Origin: Longimycelium tulufanense
GTDB lineage: Bacteria; Actinomycetota; Actinomycetes; Mycobacteriales; Pseudonocardiaceae
Length of the DNA: 33,235 bases
Direction: 5' to 3'
Assembly (NCBI RefSeq): GCF_014645795.1
Contig: NZ_BMMK01000022.1
Coordinates: 1-33,235, forward strand
The notes under the pieces were generated by a model. The model saw nothing but the letters and a program-made list of their open reading frames with translations. It had not been told where the DNA came from and ran no database searches. A program made the position numbers and the translations under genes. Positions 15,740 through 23,481 of this stretch are shown piece after piece (within the stretch, counting starts at the first letter, position 1; each line of letters begins with the position of its first letter).

Positions 15740-16675
15740 ATGACCGACCCCTATGCCCGTCCCGCCCCGCAGGCCACGCCGGACGAGACGCCGATCTCCG
15801 ACGTCCGGGCCACCATCGAGGAGAAGGTGGAGCATCCCGCGCCGCCGATCACGGCCCCGACCCGGCCGACGGTGCCAGCGTTGAAGACCCGCAAGCCCAC
15901 CGGCCGCGTCGCCCCGCCGCTGATCCTGGTCGAAGGTGGGGAGAAGGCGGGCAAGACGTGGCTTGTCGCCGAGTTCACCGCCTCCCCCCGCATCAGCCAG
16001 GCGTACTGGATCGAATGGGGCGAGAAGGAGTGCGCCGACGAGTACGGACTGATTCCCGGGGCCGACTACACGTTGATCGACCACGACGGCAGCTTTGAGA
16101 CCGTGGCGAACCAGGTGTACGCCGTCCGGGCGGTGGCCCAGCAGGCCGCCGAGGCAGACCAACCGCCGATGTGCCTGGTGATCGACACCATGACCTGGGA
16201 GTGGGAGATCTTGAAGGACTGGGCCAACAAACGGGCCCTGTCCGCACCCTCGGTCCGCGCCCGGTTGACCAAAAACCCCGACCTTGCCGCCGAAGACATC
16301 CCGGTACCCATGAACATCTGGAACGAGGTCACCGAGCGACACTACAAGCTGATGCGGCTGCTGCAGACCTTCCCCGGCGTGGTCGTCATGACCGCGCGAG
16401 GCAAAGAGGTGACCGCACTCGACGACGCCGGCCGACCCATCCCGGGAGCCAAAACCTACAAGGTCGAGGGGCACAAGAACCTCGCCTACGACGCCTCGGT
16501 GTGGCTACGCCTGTCCCGAGAACACCCTCCGCTGGTCGTCGGCGCCCGCTCGGTGCGAGCCGGAATCCGGCCTGGCGTAGACAAGCCACGCAGCGTGCCG
16601 GACCTGACGCTGGACTGGTTGGTGTTCGACGTCCTCGGCTACCGCCCGGACCTGGCAGCCCCCACCGCCGCCTGA
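15740..16675 (+). CDS. Sak4-like RecA-fold P-loop ATPase
   Basis: A 311-residue protein from ATG 15740, with GGAGAGGAAACG upstream. After a ~55-residue disordered N-terminus come Walker A GGEKAGKT (residues 66-73) and Walker B CLVIDTMTW (145-153). A later segment VVVMTARGKEVTALDD with VEGHKNLAYDASVWLRLSR is typical of AAA_24 / Sak4-type recombination ATPases. In phages these RecA-like proteins work with a single-strand DNA-binding protein in strand annealing. An SSB and a Prim-Pol primase are encoded further along the same strand, which fits. Whether the natural start is 15740 or further upstream is open, because the frame is open on the 5' side. Confidence 0.85.
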   Translation: MTDPYARPAPQATPDETPISDVRATIEEKVEHPAPPITAPTRPTVPALKTRKPTGRVAPPLILVEGGEKAGKTWLVAEFTASPRISQAYWIEWGEKECADEYGLIPGADYTLIDHDGSFETVANQVYAVRAVAQQAAEADQPPMCLVIDTMTWEWEILKDWANKRALSAPSVRARLTKNPDLAAEDIPVPMNIWNEVTERHYKLMRLLQTFPGVVVMTARGKEVTALDDAGRPIPGAKTYKVEGHKNLAYDASVWLRLSREHPPLVVGARSVRAGIRPGVDKPRSVPDLTLDWLVFDVLGYRPDLAAPTAA

Positions 16676-16709
16676 AGGGGTGTGCACCCGCCGCTGCCCA
16701 CGCTCCCCC

Positions 16710-16738
16710 GCCGCCCCACCCGCCCCGGGTGGGGCGGC
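16710..16738 (+). terminator. 12-bp hairpin after the ATPase gene
   Basis: GCCGCCCCACCC (16710-16721) pairs perfectly with GGGTGGGGCGGC (16727-16738) across 5 bases, 35 bases after the stop. It lies in the 323-base gap 16676-16998, which holds no supported gene. Confidence 0.6.
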
Positions 16739-16927
16739 GACTTCGTCTGGCCCCCGGGCCATGACTGACCGACGGACACACCAGTGGTGCACACCGCCGT
16801 CGTGGAGATCGTCCCCCATCGGCTTGGAATTGAGGTGAAAAAGGCGCGTCTTCGCGCCGTCCTGTGTCCTGACGCCTCACCTCCTGATCTGCGGTGATGC
16901 CACCCCCGATCTCTGCACTCCCAACGC

Positions 16928-16959
16928 CGGTCGCCGGTGCCGTCCGGCACCGGCGACCG
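16928..16959. repeat. 15-bp perfect inverted repeat upstream of the metallopeptidase
   Basis: CGGTCGCCGGTGCCG (16928-16942) and CGGCACCGGCGACCG (16945-16959) are perfectly complementary with only two bases between. It ends 39 bases before ATG 16999, so it lies in the leader or promoter. Such near-uninterrupted symmetry suits a dimeric protein-binding site or a tight RNA hairpin. Confidence 0.55.
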
Positions 16960-16998
16960 GGATGGACCCCACCATCAACCCTTCTGGAGAAAGCAGTA

Positions 16999-17802
16999 AT
17001 GCAGCACGACGACACGGCCCCGATCGTGACCGCCCTGATGCTGGCTGGCGCCGTCCCCGATGACCCGTGGACGGTGGAGGTGCGGCCCCGTCGCCGCCGC
17101 ATCGGCCTGTCCGTGAAGCGAGACAGCACGCTGGTGATCGCCGTACCGCCCACCGCCGACCCGCGTCGGGTCGCCGCATTCGTGGCTGCCCGCCGCGACT
17201 GGATCCTGCGCGCCCGCCGGGAGATGGCGCGCACCGCCGAGACCGGCCCGGTGCGCAAGCGCCTGGTCAACGCCGAGAACTTCCCGCTGTTCGGCCGCCC
17301 CCACCGGTTGCGCCTCGTGAACACCGGTCCCGAAATCCGCACCGTACGGACCGTGCACGGAACCACCGAACTGCACCTGCACACCGACCATGCCCACGAC
17401 GCGCGGACAATCATCGACTGGTATTGCCGTGCCGGCCTGGATTGGCTCCAGGACCGGGTGCGTCAGGACCACCATCGCAAGGCGGGGGTGGCCGACCTCC
17501 GTTTCACCGTGCGCGAGGTCCGCCGGTCCGGCTCGGCCACCCTGCGCCGGTGGGGCTTCTACACCCCCCGTCAGCACGAGGTCACCCTGGCCTGGCCGCT
17601 GTTCCAACTCGACGAGGACCTGGTGGAGTACGTCCTGCTCCATGAGCTCGCGCACGCCGCCCGTCCCGGTGGCAAGCCGCACGGCCACCAGTGGCAGCAA
17701 CTCATGCGCAGCTACATGCCGAACTGGAAAACGGTGCAGGAGACGCTGAAGCGGCACGAACCGCGGGTCTGGCTCGGCGACCTCGACTCCGTCACGTCCT
17801 AA
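16999..17802 (+). CDS. YgjP/SprT-like zinc metallopeptidase (DUF45 type)
   Basis: A 267-residue protein, ATG 16999 with CTGGAGA upstream. Residues ~24-75 (VEVRPRRRRIGLSVKRDSTL) correspond to the N-terminal domain of YgjP-like M48-clan peptidases. The zinc site is HELAHAARPGGKPHGHQW at residues 215-232, that is HExxH with the third ligand His228 ahead of the conserved Trp, so the catalytic residues are intact. Eukaryotic SprT relatives (Spartan) cut proteins crosslinked to DNA, and bacterial ones occur beside restriction or replication genes. A role in DNA-protein crosslink processing for this replication module is inferred from context only. Confidence 0.88.
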   Translation: MQHDDTAPIVTALMLAGAVPDDPWTVEVRPRRRRIGLSVKRDSTLVIAVPPTADPRRVAAFVAARRDWILRARREMARTAETGPVRKRLVNAENFPLFGRPHRLRLVNTGPEIRTVRTVHGTTELHLHTDHAHDARTIIDWYCRAGLDWLQDRVRQDHHRKAGVADLRFTVREVRRSGSATLRRWGFYTPRQHEVTLAWPLFQLDEDLVEYVLLHELAHAARPGGKPHGHQWQQLMRSYMPNWKTVQETLKRHEPRVWLGDLDSVTS

Positions 17803-17877
17803 CGCGCCCCGTCTGCCCTGCCTCCCCACCGGTGGTGGGGCGACCACCGACCGCCGGTCGTGACTGTGGCACCGGCC

Positions 17878-17915
17878 ACCCGCACCACCGGCGGCCACCA
17901 CGGAAACCGAGTGAA
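17878..17915 (+). repeat. 38-bp direct repeat of the methyltransferase leader, with AAACCGAGTG box
   Basis: This segment is identical over 38 bases to 13475-13512, including CACCACCGGCGGCCACCACG and the AAACCGAGTG box (17904-17913). The upstream stretch (17850-17877) is similar but diverged. It leads into a decayed copy of the methyltransferase start, so the leader and 5' coding region were duplicated together. Confidence 0.75.
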
Positions 17916-18174
17916 CGAAAGAGATCCGCCATAACCAAACTGACCAATCAAGACTCCCATCTGCACCATGAGGCGTGCACGCCGAGCGAAACCGCGCCGC
18001 GGCGCGGCAGTTCCGGCGCGGCCGGCGATCGACGCGTTCCGGTTCTCCGCCGAGTACATCGAGCCCCGGAACGCGGTGGTCATGGTCACCCATGCTCGGC
18101 TACTGAGATCCGCGGCGCCGACCCGCCTCTTCTCGATCATCGACCTGATCCGAAAACGAAAGGACATCCGAATC
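17916..18174 (+). pseudogene. Decayed partial copy of the methyltransferase 5' end
   Basis: The reading TKLTNQDSHLHHEACTP aligns with TKKDAQRHRQACALLA at the start of the methyltransferase, at the same distance from the repeated leader. Its start codon has become ATA and the similarity ends after ~20 codons. Beyond that, another frame is coding-like (AIDAFRFSAEYIEPRNAVVM) and runs without a stop into the 18175 gene. It is best read as a truncated duplicate fused to an unrelated fragment. Confidence 0.5.
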
Positions 18175-18768
18175 ATGCCGCGCGCGGGCCGTCTCGGAAG
18201 GCTTGACACCCTCGCCGGACAGCCCCTGGCGCTGCTGGCGCCCGACGTCCGCCGACAGTTGTGGGACCGACGGTTCTGCGTCTGCGGCCACTACAACCTT
18301 GACCACCGCGATGACGACGCCCCCGCTCCGTTCGGCGGAGCCGGGCTCGGGACCTGTGCCGTCGACGCGGAGCAATCCGATCATGCCCGGTCCTGTCGGA
18401 GGTTCACCGACCACCCCGACAGCCGGTGGTTCGTGACCGTCCTCGCCGACCCCCACCGGCCGTGGCGCCTGTGGCGGGTCGGCACCGGCGTGCTGTCGGC
18501 CGAGACGATCCACGCGCTGATCGTGGGAACGCGGCACCGGGGCACCCCGCTGCTCACCTGGCACGCGGAAGCCGGCCGGCTGCGCGGCACACGACCCCTG
18601 GCGGAACTGCCCGAGCCGGCCCGAGCCGAGTGGGAGCCCTACGACACCTGGGCACGGGAGGTGTGCGCGGCCGGTGGCACGGTGGTGCTGTTTCCGGTGT
18701 TTGAGCTTCCACACGGGACCAGGGTGGCGATGTGGTGGCCACGCCCTGATGGCGCACCTTTCTGGTAG
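18175..18768 (+). CDS. Hypothetical protein (197 aa) with CxCG/Cys motifs
   Basis: ATG 18175 has GAAAGGAC about 10 bases upstream; the frame is open further upstream. The protein starts MPRAGRLGRLDTLAGQPLAL and contains FCVCGHYNLDHRDDD (Cys-x-Cys-x2-His) plus later Cys residues (GLGTCAVDAEQSDHARSCRR), which could form a zinc site. C-terminal half has VEL-type strands and TRVAMWWPRPD. No known family. It ends just before a 17-bp hairpin, so it probably closes a transcription unit. Confidence 0.6.
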   Translation: MPRAGRLGRLDTLAGQPLALLAPDVRRQLWDRRFCVCGHYNLDHRDDDAPAPFGGAGLGTCAVDAEQSDHARSCRRFTDHPDSRWFVTVLADPHRPWRLWRVGTGVLSAETIHALIVGTRHRGTPLLTWHAEAGRLRGTRPLAELPEPARAEWEPYDTWAREVCAAGGTVVLFPVFELPHGTRVAMWWPRPDGAPFW

Positions 18769-18813
18769 GTGGTCCCAACACTCATCCGTGACGCCACACG
18801 CTCTGACCACCGC

Positions 18814-18854
18814 CTGGGGGCCGTGACCACCCACAGCGTGGTCACGGCCCCCAG
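18814..18854 (+). terminator. 17-bp perfect hairpin terminator
   Basis: CTGGGGGCCGTGACCAC (18814-18830) pairs perfectly with GTGGTCACGGCCCCCAG (18838-18854), loop CCACAGC, 45 bases after the stop at 18768. No T-tract. The remaining 18855-19023 shows no supported gene. Confidence 0.75.
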
Positions 18855-19023
18855 GCTGCCACGCCGCGGCGACCAGGAATCGCGGCATGTCCGCCGACCA
18901 CGGCCGTGAGCCCCGCCGACCCGACGGACACAGCACACCAACAGCAGCGAGGCGCGTCACCGTCGCGTGGCCGCCCCTTGGCTGCTGTCGAACACGGGAA
19001 AGGCGGAGACGAAAGAGCCCGGC

Positions 19024-19228
19024 TGCTGTGCCCCTGTGTCGCTGGCGCGGCGCATGCTGCGTCGGCGCCGGCTCGCCGTCAAGCCTTCTTCGGCGGCTTG
19101 ACCGCTCCCCGTCCCCGACGCGAGGCGAGTGCGCCCCCGCGACACAGGGGGCACAGCACCCCGGGCATGCCTGGGGGGTGCGGGGACCGACCAACCCGCA
19201 CCCCCTGGGGCGCCTGCGAAACCGAGTG
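19024..19228 (+). repeat. Structured intergenic repeat, family A copy 2, with AAACCGAGTG box
   Basis: Outer arms TGCTGTGCCCCTGTGTCGC (19024-19042) and 19139-19158 are complementary over 19 bp with one bulged G. The core hairpin GTCAAGCC (19078-19085) / GGCTTGAC (19095-19102) has the identical loop TTCTTCGGC. A second 11-bp hairpin (19174-19184 with 19195-19205) presents the loop GACCGACCAA, and AAACCGAGTG follows at 19219-19228, 17 bases before ATG 19246. The outer arms share no sequence with copy 1, yet they pair. Confidence 0.82.
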
Positions 19229-19245
19229 AAAGGACACCAGTCCCG

Positions 19246-19821
19246 ATGAGCTGTCACGAGGACCCGCAGCCCGTCCCCAACTGCACCGCCCAGGCCGGCA
19301 CCCCGGCCGCTGGGCAGGAGCCGACCCCGCTCTACGCCGAGACCGCCGCCGCGCTCGCGACCAGCGACGACAAGCCCGACGACCTGGACAGCTGGCTTGA
19401 GCAGTACGCCAACCCCGTCGACCCGGACCCGATGCTGGACCCGGACACGTTTGAGGGTGGGGCGATTCTGCGGCTGTTCCGCCGGCTCAAGAACGTGGAG
19501 GAGCCGGACGGCAGCTGGTCCGGCGCCACGGTGGTCGAGGAGCTGACCAGCTGGTTCCAGGACCTGGGGTTCGACCTGAGTGAACACCCGATGGACGCCG
19601 GGCGCCGGCTTCGGTTGGCCCTGCGGCAGCAGCCCGGACGCCAGCTGACCTCCAAGCTCTACGGGGCGCGGATCGGCACCGACCACGACAACCCGGAGTC
19701 CATCATCCGCTCGGTGCTGCGCGGCTTGGTGGTCGCACTCGGCCCCGGCACCGGCATTGACCTGGTCTCCTACGGCGGCGAGGTGCTCGGCCGGTTCGAA
19801 CAGCCACCCACCGTCCACTGA
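19246..19821 (+). CDS. Hypothetical protein (191 aa)
   Basis: ATG 19246, with GTGAAAGGACACC overlapping the end of the conserved box as ribosome site. The N-terminus is disordered and Pro/Ala-rich; the body begins near residue 45 (DLDSWLEQYANPVDPDPMLD) and is helical (GGAILRLFRRLKNVEEPDGS, then VVEELTSWFQDLGFDLSEHP). No motif recognised; it resembles uncharacterised actinobacterial plasmid proteins of similar size. Its leader is a family A repeat. Confidence 0.65.
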   Translation: MSCHEDPQPVPNCTAQAGTPAAGQEPTPLYAETAAALATSDDKPDDLDSWLEQYANPVDPDPMLDPDTFEGGAILRLFRRLKNVEEPDGSWSGATVVEELTSWFQDLGFDLSEHPMDAGRRLRLALRQQPGRQLTSKLYGARIGTDHDNPESIIRSVLRGLVVALGPGTGIDLVSYGGEVLGRFEQPPTVH

Positions 19822-19835
19822 GGACCACCCTTTTT

Positions 19836-19892
19836 CGGCGGTCCCGCCACCAGCCGGCGTCACTCCCGTGTGCCCGGTGGCGGGGCCGCCGC
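19836..19892 (+). terminator. 16-bp hairpin between the 19246 and 19929 genes
   Basis: CGGCGGTCCCGCCACC (19836-19851) pairs with GGTGGCGGGGCCGCCG (19877-19892) with one G-U-type mismatch, 14 bases after the stop and right behind TTTTT. It may terminate or separate the messages. Confidence 0.6.
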
Positions 19893-19928
19893 CGTGTTCG
19901 CCGACCGAATCCCGTGAGGAGAGTGACC

Positions 19929-20876
19929 ATGCCCACCGTCACCGCCGACGCGCTGGCCGCGGCCGCCGGCATCACTGACACGACCGACGGCCCCGGCTAC
20001 CAACTCCGCGACCCCTACGGCGTGACCTACACCGGCACACCGGGCCACCTGGTGCTGGCCGCGCTCGCCCGCCGCGACCTCACCCCCGACCTGTACCGCG
20101 CCCACGACCTCACCGCCGAGCGGGTGCGCGACAGCGCCCGCCTGCTGGCTGAGTGGTTCACCTGTGACCACATCCCGGTCACGCACGCCGCGGCGTTCGC
20201 CGCGCTACCTCCGCGGCGGGTGTGCGAGCTCGTCGCGCACGTCGCCTCCCACAGCGATCCCCACGCGCTGGGGTGCGTCGGCCCGGAATCCCTGCCCATC
20301 CACACCGGCTATCTCACCGGCGCCGGTGTAAACGACCCGCACCAGCCGTACCCGGCCGTCATCGACCACCCCTACCGGGCCCTGAGCGGATCCGACGAGC
20401 CGCCGCGGCTGGACGTCTGGGCCGCCGCGCCCCACGGCGTCGACGAGGTGATGGTCCCGGTGGAAATCGAGGCACACGAGGAGATCTCGTGGGAGTTCAC
20501 CGCGCCGATTCCGGTCCCGGTCGACGAACTCAACGCCCTGCTCATGGACGGCGGTCCCTACGCCATCGAGGACTACGTCGACGAGCACCGCTTCCTGGTC
20601 GACGAGTACCTCACCTACACCACCAGCCGCTCCGAGGACGGCATCTCCGTCACCGCCCGACTACTCTCACCCGGCGCCCGCCTGGACTACCCGGACGGAC
20701 GGCCCGCCCCGGTCAGGGAGGTCACGCTCTACTTCGTTGGGCCCGACCCGACCACAGCGGCCGCCGGGCCGCCGCTGCTGGACCGCGCGGCCGCCGACGC
20801 GACGGCCACCTCCCGCGGCCACCAGGTCTTCGCGGTCGCCCACGGACTGTCCGCCCGCGAACTCCGCACCGCCTGA
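19929..20876 (+). CDS. Hypothetical protein (315 aa)
   Basis: ATG 19929 follows TGAGGAGAGTGACC. The N-terminal ~50 residues contain GYQLRDPYGVTYTGTPGHLV, and the central part is alpha/beta with VCELVAHVASHSDPHALGCV and HTGYLTGAGVNDPHQPYPAV. The C-terminus includes acidic stretches and GRPAPVREVTLYFVGPDP. No known catalytic or membrane features. It is one of the larger unknowns of the array and, with no homologue recalled, deserves structure prediction before any functional label. Confidence 0.7.
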   Translation: MPTVTADALAAAAGITDTTDGPGYQLRDPYGVTYTGTPGHLVLAALARRDLTPDLYRAHDLTAERVRDSARLLAEWFTCDHIPVTHAAAFAALPPRRVCELVAHVASHSDPHALGCVGPESLPIHTGYLTGAGVNDPHQPYPAVIDHPYRALSGSDEPPRLDVWAAAPHGVDEVMVPVEIEAHEEISWEFTAPIPVPVDELNALLMDGGPYAIEDYVDEHRFLVDEYLTYTTSRSEDGISVTARLLSPGARLDYPDGRPAPVREVTLYFVGPDPTTAAAGPPLLDRAAADATATSRGHQVFAVAHGLSARELRTA

Positions 20877-20906
20877 CCATCAAGTGTCCACTGTGGAGAA
20901 TCTGTT

Positions 20907-21323
20907 ATGCCCATGCTCAAGGTGCTTGCCGCCACCGACCGCACCCAGGGCCAGCGGCCCACCGACCTCCACTCCGCCACCACCGGAGAACTGGTCGAGC
21001 TGACCACGACCTGTGACCGCGACCGGGACAATCCCGACGGCAGTTGCGGCTGCGCCCGCGCCTTCACCGGCCTGACCTCCGGCAAGGCCACCACCACCGC
21101 CGAGGTGGTCGAGCGCGACCTGACTGTCGAGCAGCACACCGCAGCACTCCACGACAGCCTGCGCCGCGCCGGCTGGAACGACAACCCCAACCTCGCCACC
21201 CACGCCGGCGAGTGCGCCGCCCAGATCCGCGCGCTGGCTGCCGCGTGGCCGACCGGCACCGTCATCGAACGCCGCGGCAACCGGTTCACCGTCCGCGCCG
21301 AAAAAGCCCACCCCACCCGCTGA
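20907..21323 (+). CDS. Small cysteine-containing hypothetical protein (138 aa)
   Basis: ATG 20907 with GTGGAGAATC upstream. The N-terminal half includes TTTCDRDRDNPDGSCGCARA, a CxxxxxxxxxxCxC cluster suitable for zinc, followed by FTGLTSGKATTTAEVVERDL. The second half is helical. The pattern recalls a small family of uncharacterised actinobacterial proteins with a DRDNPDGxCGC motif (possibly DUF7715), a recollection that would need checking. It is followed at once by family A copy 3. Confidence 0.7.
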   Translation: MPMLKVLAATDRTQGQRPTDLHSATTGELVELTTTCDRDRDNPDGSCGCARAFTGLTSGKATTTAEVVERDLTVEQHTAALHDSLRRAGWNDNPNLATHAGECAAQIRALAAAWPTGTVIERRGNRFTVRAEKAHPTR

Positions 21324-21343
21324 CCAGACACAGCCGCCGCCCC

Positions 21344-21524
21344 ACCTGGGTGGGGCGTGCGCATGCTGCGCCGGCGCCGACTCGCCGTCAAGCCTTCTTC
21401 GGCGGCTTGACCGCTCCCCGTCCCCAACGCCGACGCGAATACGCCCCACCCAGGTCAGGGGCAGCACCACCCCACACCCGCAGGGACCGACCAAACCCCG
21501 TGCCCACACCCCAAAAACCGTGTG
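21344..21524 (+). repeat. Structured intergenic repeat, family A copy 3, with AAACCGTGTG variant box
   Basis: Outer arms ACCTGGGTGGGGCG (21344-21357) and CGCCCCACCCAGGT (21442-21455) pair perfectly over 14 bp. The core hairpin GTCAAGCC (21387-21394) / GGCTTGAC (21404-21411) keeps loop TTCTTCGGC, followed by CGCTCCCCGTCCCCAACGCC. A GACCGACCAAACCCC motif lies at 21486-21500 and the box variant AAACCGTGTG at 21515-21524. ATG 21581 of the DUF932 gene is 56 bases further. Confidence 0.8.
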
Positions 21525-21580
21525 AGGGAACCCCGGCTGCTCGCCGCGGGTTCCCGATGGAGATCGAGAGGTAGCAGAAC

Positions 21581-22831
21581 ATGTCCGCACTGCTGACGGG
21601 TGTCCGCAACGCCACCTTGGAGGACATGGTGACCATGCTGCGCGACCAGCAGGCCGCCAAGCTGGATGTCGTCGCACCGGCCACCGCGCTGCGGTCCCGC
21701 AACGCCGCGATCGAGCTATCCGATGTGGAGCCGACGTTCGACGAGAACGGTGTGACGGTCGTCGACGGCCTGTACGTACCGACCGCCGCGGCCGACGCCA
21801 CGATCGCCGACAAGCTGGGAATCTCGCTGAAGTACCTGCGCCGCCTGCGCGAGCAGCGCCCGGACCTCTATGACGCCAACGTCAACGGGTGGCTGCACGG
21901 CCGCACCCGGGTGCGTCACGGCCAGCGCGAGGTGCTGTATCCGGCCGACGACCGGTCGTTCCTGCTGCGCACCTTCCGCAGCCAGAACAGCGAGCAGGGT
22001 GTGCTCCGCGCGCTGCTGTCCGACCGGTTCGGCATTATCGACAACCTCGACGTGCTCACCGCAGTGCTCGATGGCATCCGCCAAGCCGACGCCGAGGTGG
22101 AGGTCCGCGCCTGCGACCTGTCGGACTCCTCCATGCACTGCAAGGTGTACTCGCCCAGCATCGCCACGCTGGCGCCGCACTTCCTGCGCAACTACCGCAA
22201 CCCGTTCGCCAACCCTGAGCTGGAGGCCGAACGCCGCCGGGTGTCCGGCGACCTCGACCAGTGGCGGCGGCTGGCCCAGGACGAGGGCATGGGCTACGAG
22301 GCAGGGGAGGAGCCGGTGATGTTCGCCGGATTCCGGTTCTCCAACAGTGAGATCGGCGGCGGCTCGGTGACGCTCAAGCCCGAGCTGTTCGTCAAGATCT
22401 GCCGCAATGGGTTGACCCTGCCGCTGCTGGCGCTGCGCAAGATTCACGTGGGCGCGAAGATGGACAACGGCACGGTGACCTGGTCGCAGGACACCCAGAA
22501 CAAGCACCTCGCCGTGCTCACCGCGCAGACCCGGGACGCAGTCCGGCAGTGGTTGACGCCGGAGTTCCTGACCGCTCAGGTCGCCCAGCTGGAGCAGCAG
22601 GCCGGCGCCCCGGTCACCGAACCGGAGAAGACGCTCAAGGTGGTGGCCAAGCGGCTCGGGTTCACCGAATCTGAGCGCGATGGCGTGTTGTCCCACTTCA
22701 TCGCTGGCGGCCAGCTGTCCGCCGCCGGGGTTGCCAACGCCATCACGTCCTACAGCCAAACCATCGCCGACCCGGACCGGGCCGACACCCTCGATGATCT
22801 GGCCCTCTCGGCCCTGGCCCTGGTCCAGTAG
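21581..22831 (+). CDS. DUF932 plasmid/phage protein
   Basis: A 416-residue protein, ATG 21581 with GAGAGGTAGC upstream. Size, early LRRLREQRPDLYDANVNGWL and the DUF932-type body (FRSQNSEQGVLRALLSDRFG, then GFRFSNSEIGGGSVTLKPEL) match the PF06067 / TIGR03299 family carried by many plasmids and phages. The C-terminus is helical. Family members are thought to interact with single-stranded DNA or recombination intermediates, but no biochemical role is proven. The methylase, SSB and Sak4-like genes nearby support a DNA-processing module. Confidence 0.85.
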   Translation: MSALLTGVRNATLEDMVTMLRDQQAAKLDVVAPATALRSRNAAIELSDVEPTFDENGVTVVDGLYVPTAAADATIADKLGISLKYLRRLREQRPDLYDANVNGWLHGRTRVRHGQREVLYPADDRSFLLRTFRSQNSEQGVLRALLSDRFGIIDNLDVLTAVLDGIRQADAEVEVRACDLSDSSMHCKVYSPSIATLAPHFLRNYRNPFANPELEAERRRVSGDLDQWRRLAQDEGMGYEAGEEPVMFAGFRFSNSEIGGGSVTLKPELFVKICRNGLTLPLLALRKIHVGAKMDNGTVTWSQDTQNKHLAVLTAQTRDAVRQWLTPEFLTAQVAQLEQQAGAPVTEPEKTLKVVAKRLGFTESERDGVLSHFIAGGQLSAAGVANAITSYSQTIADPDRADTLDDLALSALALVQ

Positions 22832-22847
22832 TCGAGCACCCTGACCA

Positions 22848-22993
22848 CCGTGGTGCCCACCCGGCCGACGCCGGGTGGGCCACCACGGGGACGCCGGTGG
22901 CAGACCCACGTGACGGGGCCCGCGCCCACGGGGAGCGCGGCCGACCAAAGCCACCACCGGCTCGGGGCGGGATCGACCCGGGAAAACCGAGTG
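22848..22993 (+). repeat. Private 18-bp hairpin followed by an AAACCGAGTG box
   Basis: CCGTGGTGCCCACCCGGC (22848-22865) pairs with 22870-22888 with one bulge. This is followed by GACCAAAGCCACC (from about 22943) and AAACCGAGTG (22984-22993), the same order as family A but lacking the core hairpin. It is a degenerate or reduced member. The next coding region begins at about 23066-23100. Confidence 0.6.
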
Positions 22994-23099
22994 CAGAAAA
23001 CCCGGCTCGGCACCCCTATCACGACCAGCGTAACGCAGCCGGGGACCGATCCGCCTGACGCCGCCATGACCGCGATACCAGCACATCGAACGAGCGGCC

Positions 23100-23369
23100 A
23101 TGGACAAATACGGCGGCGAGATCCCGGTGTGGATCTCCGCGTCCCTGCAGTTGATTCCCGTCCTCATCGCCCACAACCGGCCCGCCGAGGCCGAGCATTC
23201 CCTGCTGTCGCTGGAGGTCACGGTCGGCGCCCTCAGCTGGCGCGAATTCCAGGACCGCGCCAACGCGATCGTCGTCACCGCGGACGACGACTCCTGGGAG
23301 CGCACCTGGTCTCTGGCCGAGCTGGACGCGCTGCGCCGTGAGGCCGGGCTTCCGCCCAGATACACCTGA
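23100..23369 (+). CDS. Small hypothetical protein, 5' end uncertain
   Basis: ATG 23100 opens MDKYGGEIPVWISASLQLIP, which continues with RPAEAEHSLLSLEVTVGALS. Upstream, the coding pattern QHIERAA continues in frame but a TGA at 23067-23069 interrupts it. ATG 23066 in another frame (MTA) with a one-base shift would give MTRYQHIERAAMDKYGGEIP. So the real start is probably 23066 and one base is inserted or spurious near 23072. The body is helical plus a TWSLAELDALRREAG helix. No family recognised. Confidence 0.5.
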   Translation: MDKYGGEIPVWISASLQLIPVLIAHNRPAEAEHSLLSLEVTVGALSWREFQDRANAIVVTADDDSWERTWSLAELDALRREAGLPPRYT

Positions 23370-23481
23370 CCGACATCCCCACACCACGCCGGCCCGCACA
23401 CCCCCGCGGCGGGAAAGACGGTGACCGCCCGTGTGGGCCGGTTCGGGTGCAGTCCAGACACCACCAGACAGGAGAACCGCA

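Noticed and set aside
18100-19863. 587-residue minus-strand open frame
   Set aside because: It is an antisense shadow across two plus-strand genes, a hairpin and a family A repeat; GC-rich DNA keeps opposite frames open. Its repeated sequence (GSGQAAEEGLTA) comes from the noncoding repeat.
21716-23464. 582-residue minus-strand open frame
   Set aside because: It is antisense to the DUF932 gene, with no start context and no domain, and the plus-strand gene has a clear family match.
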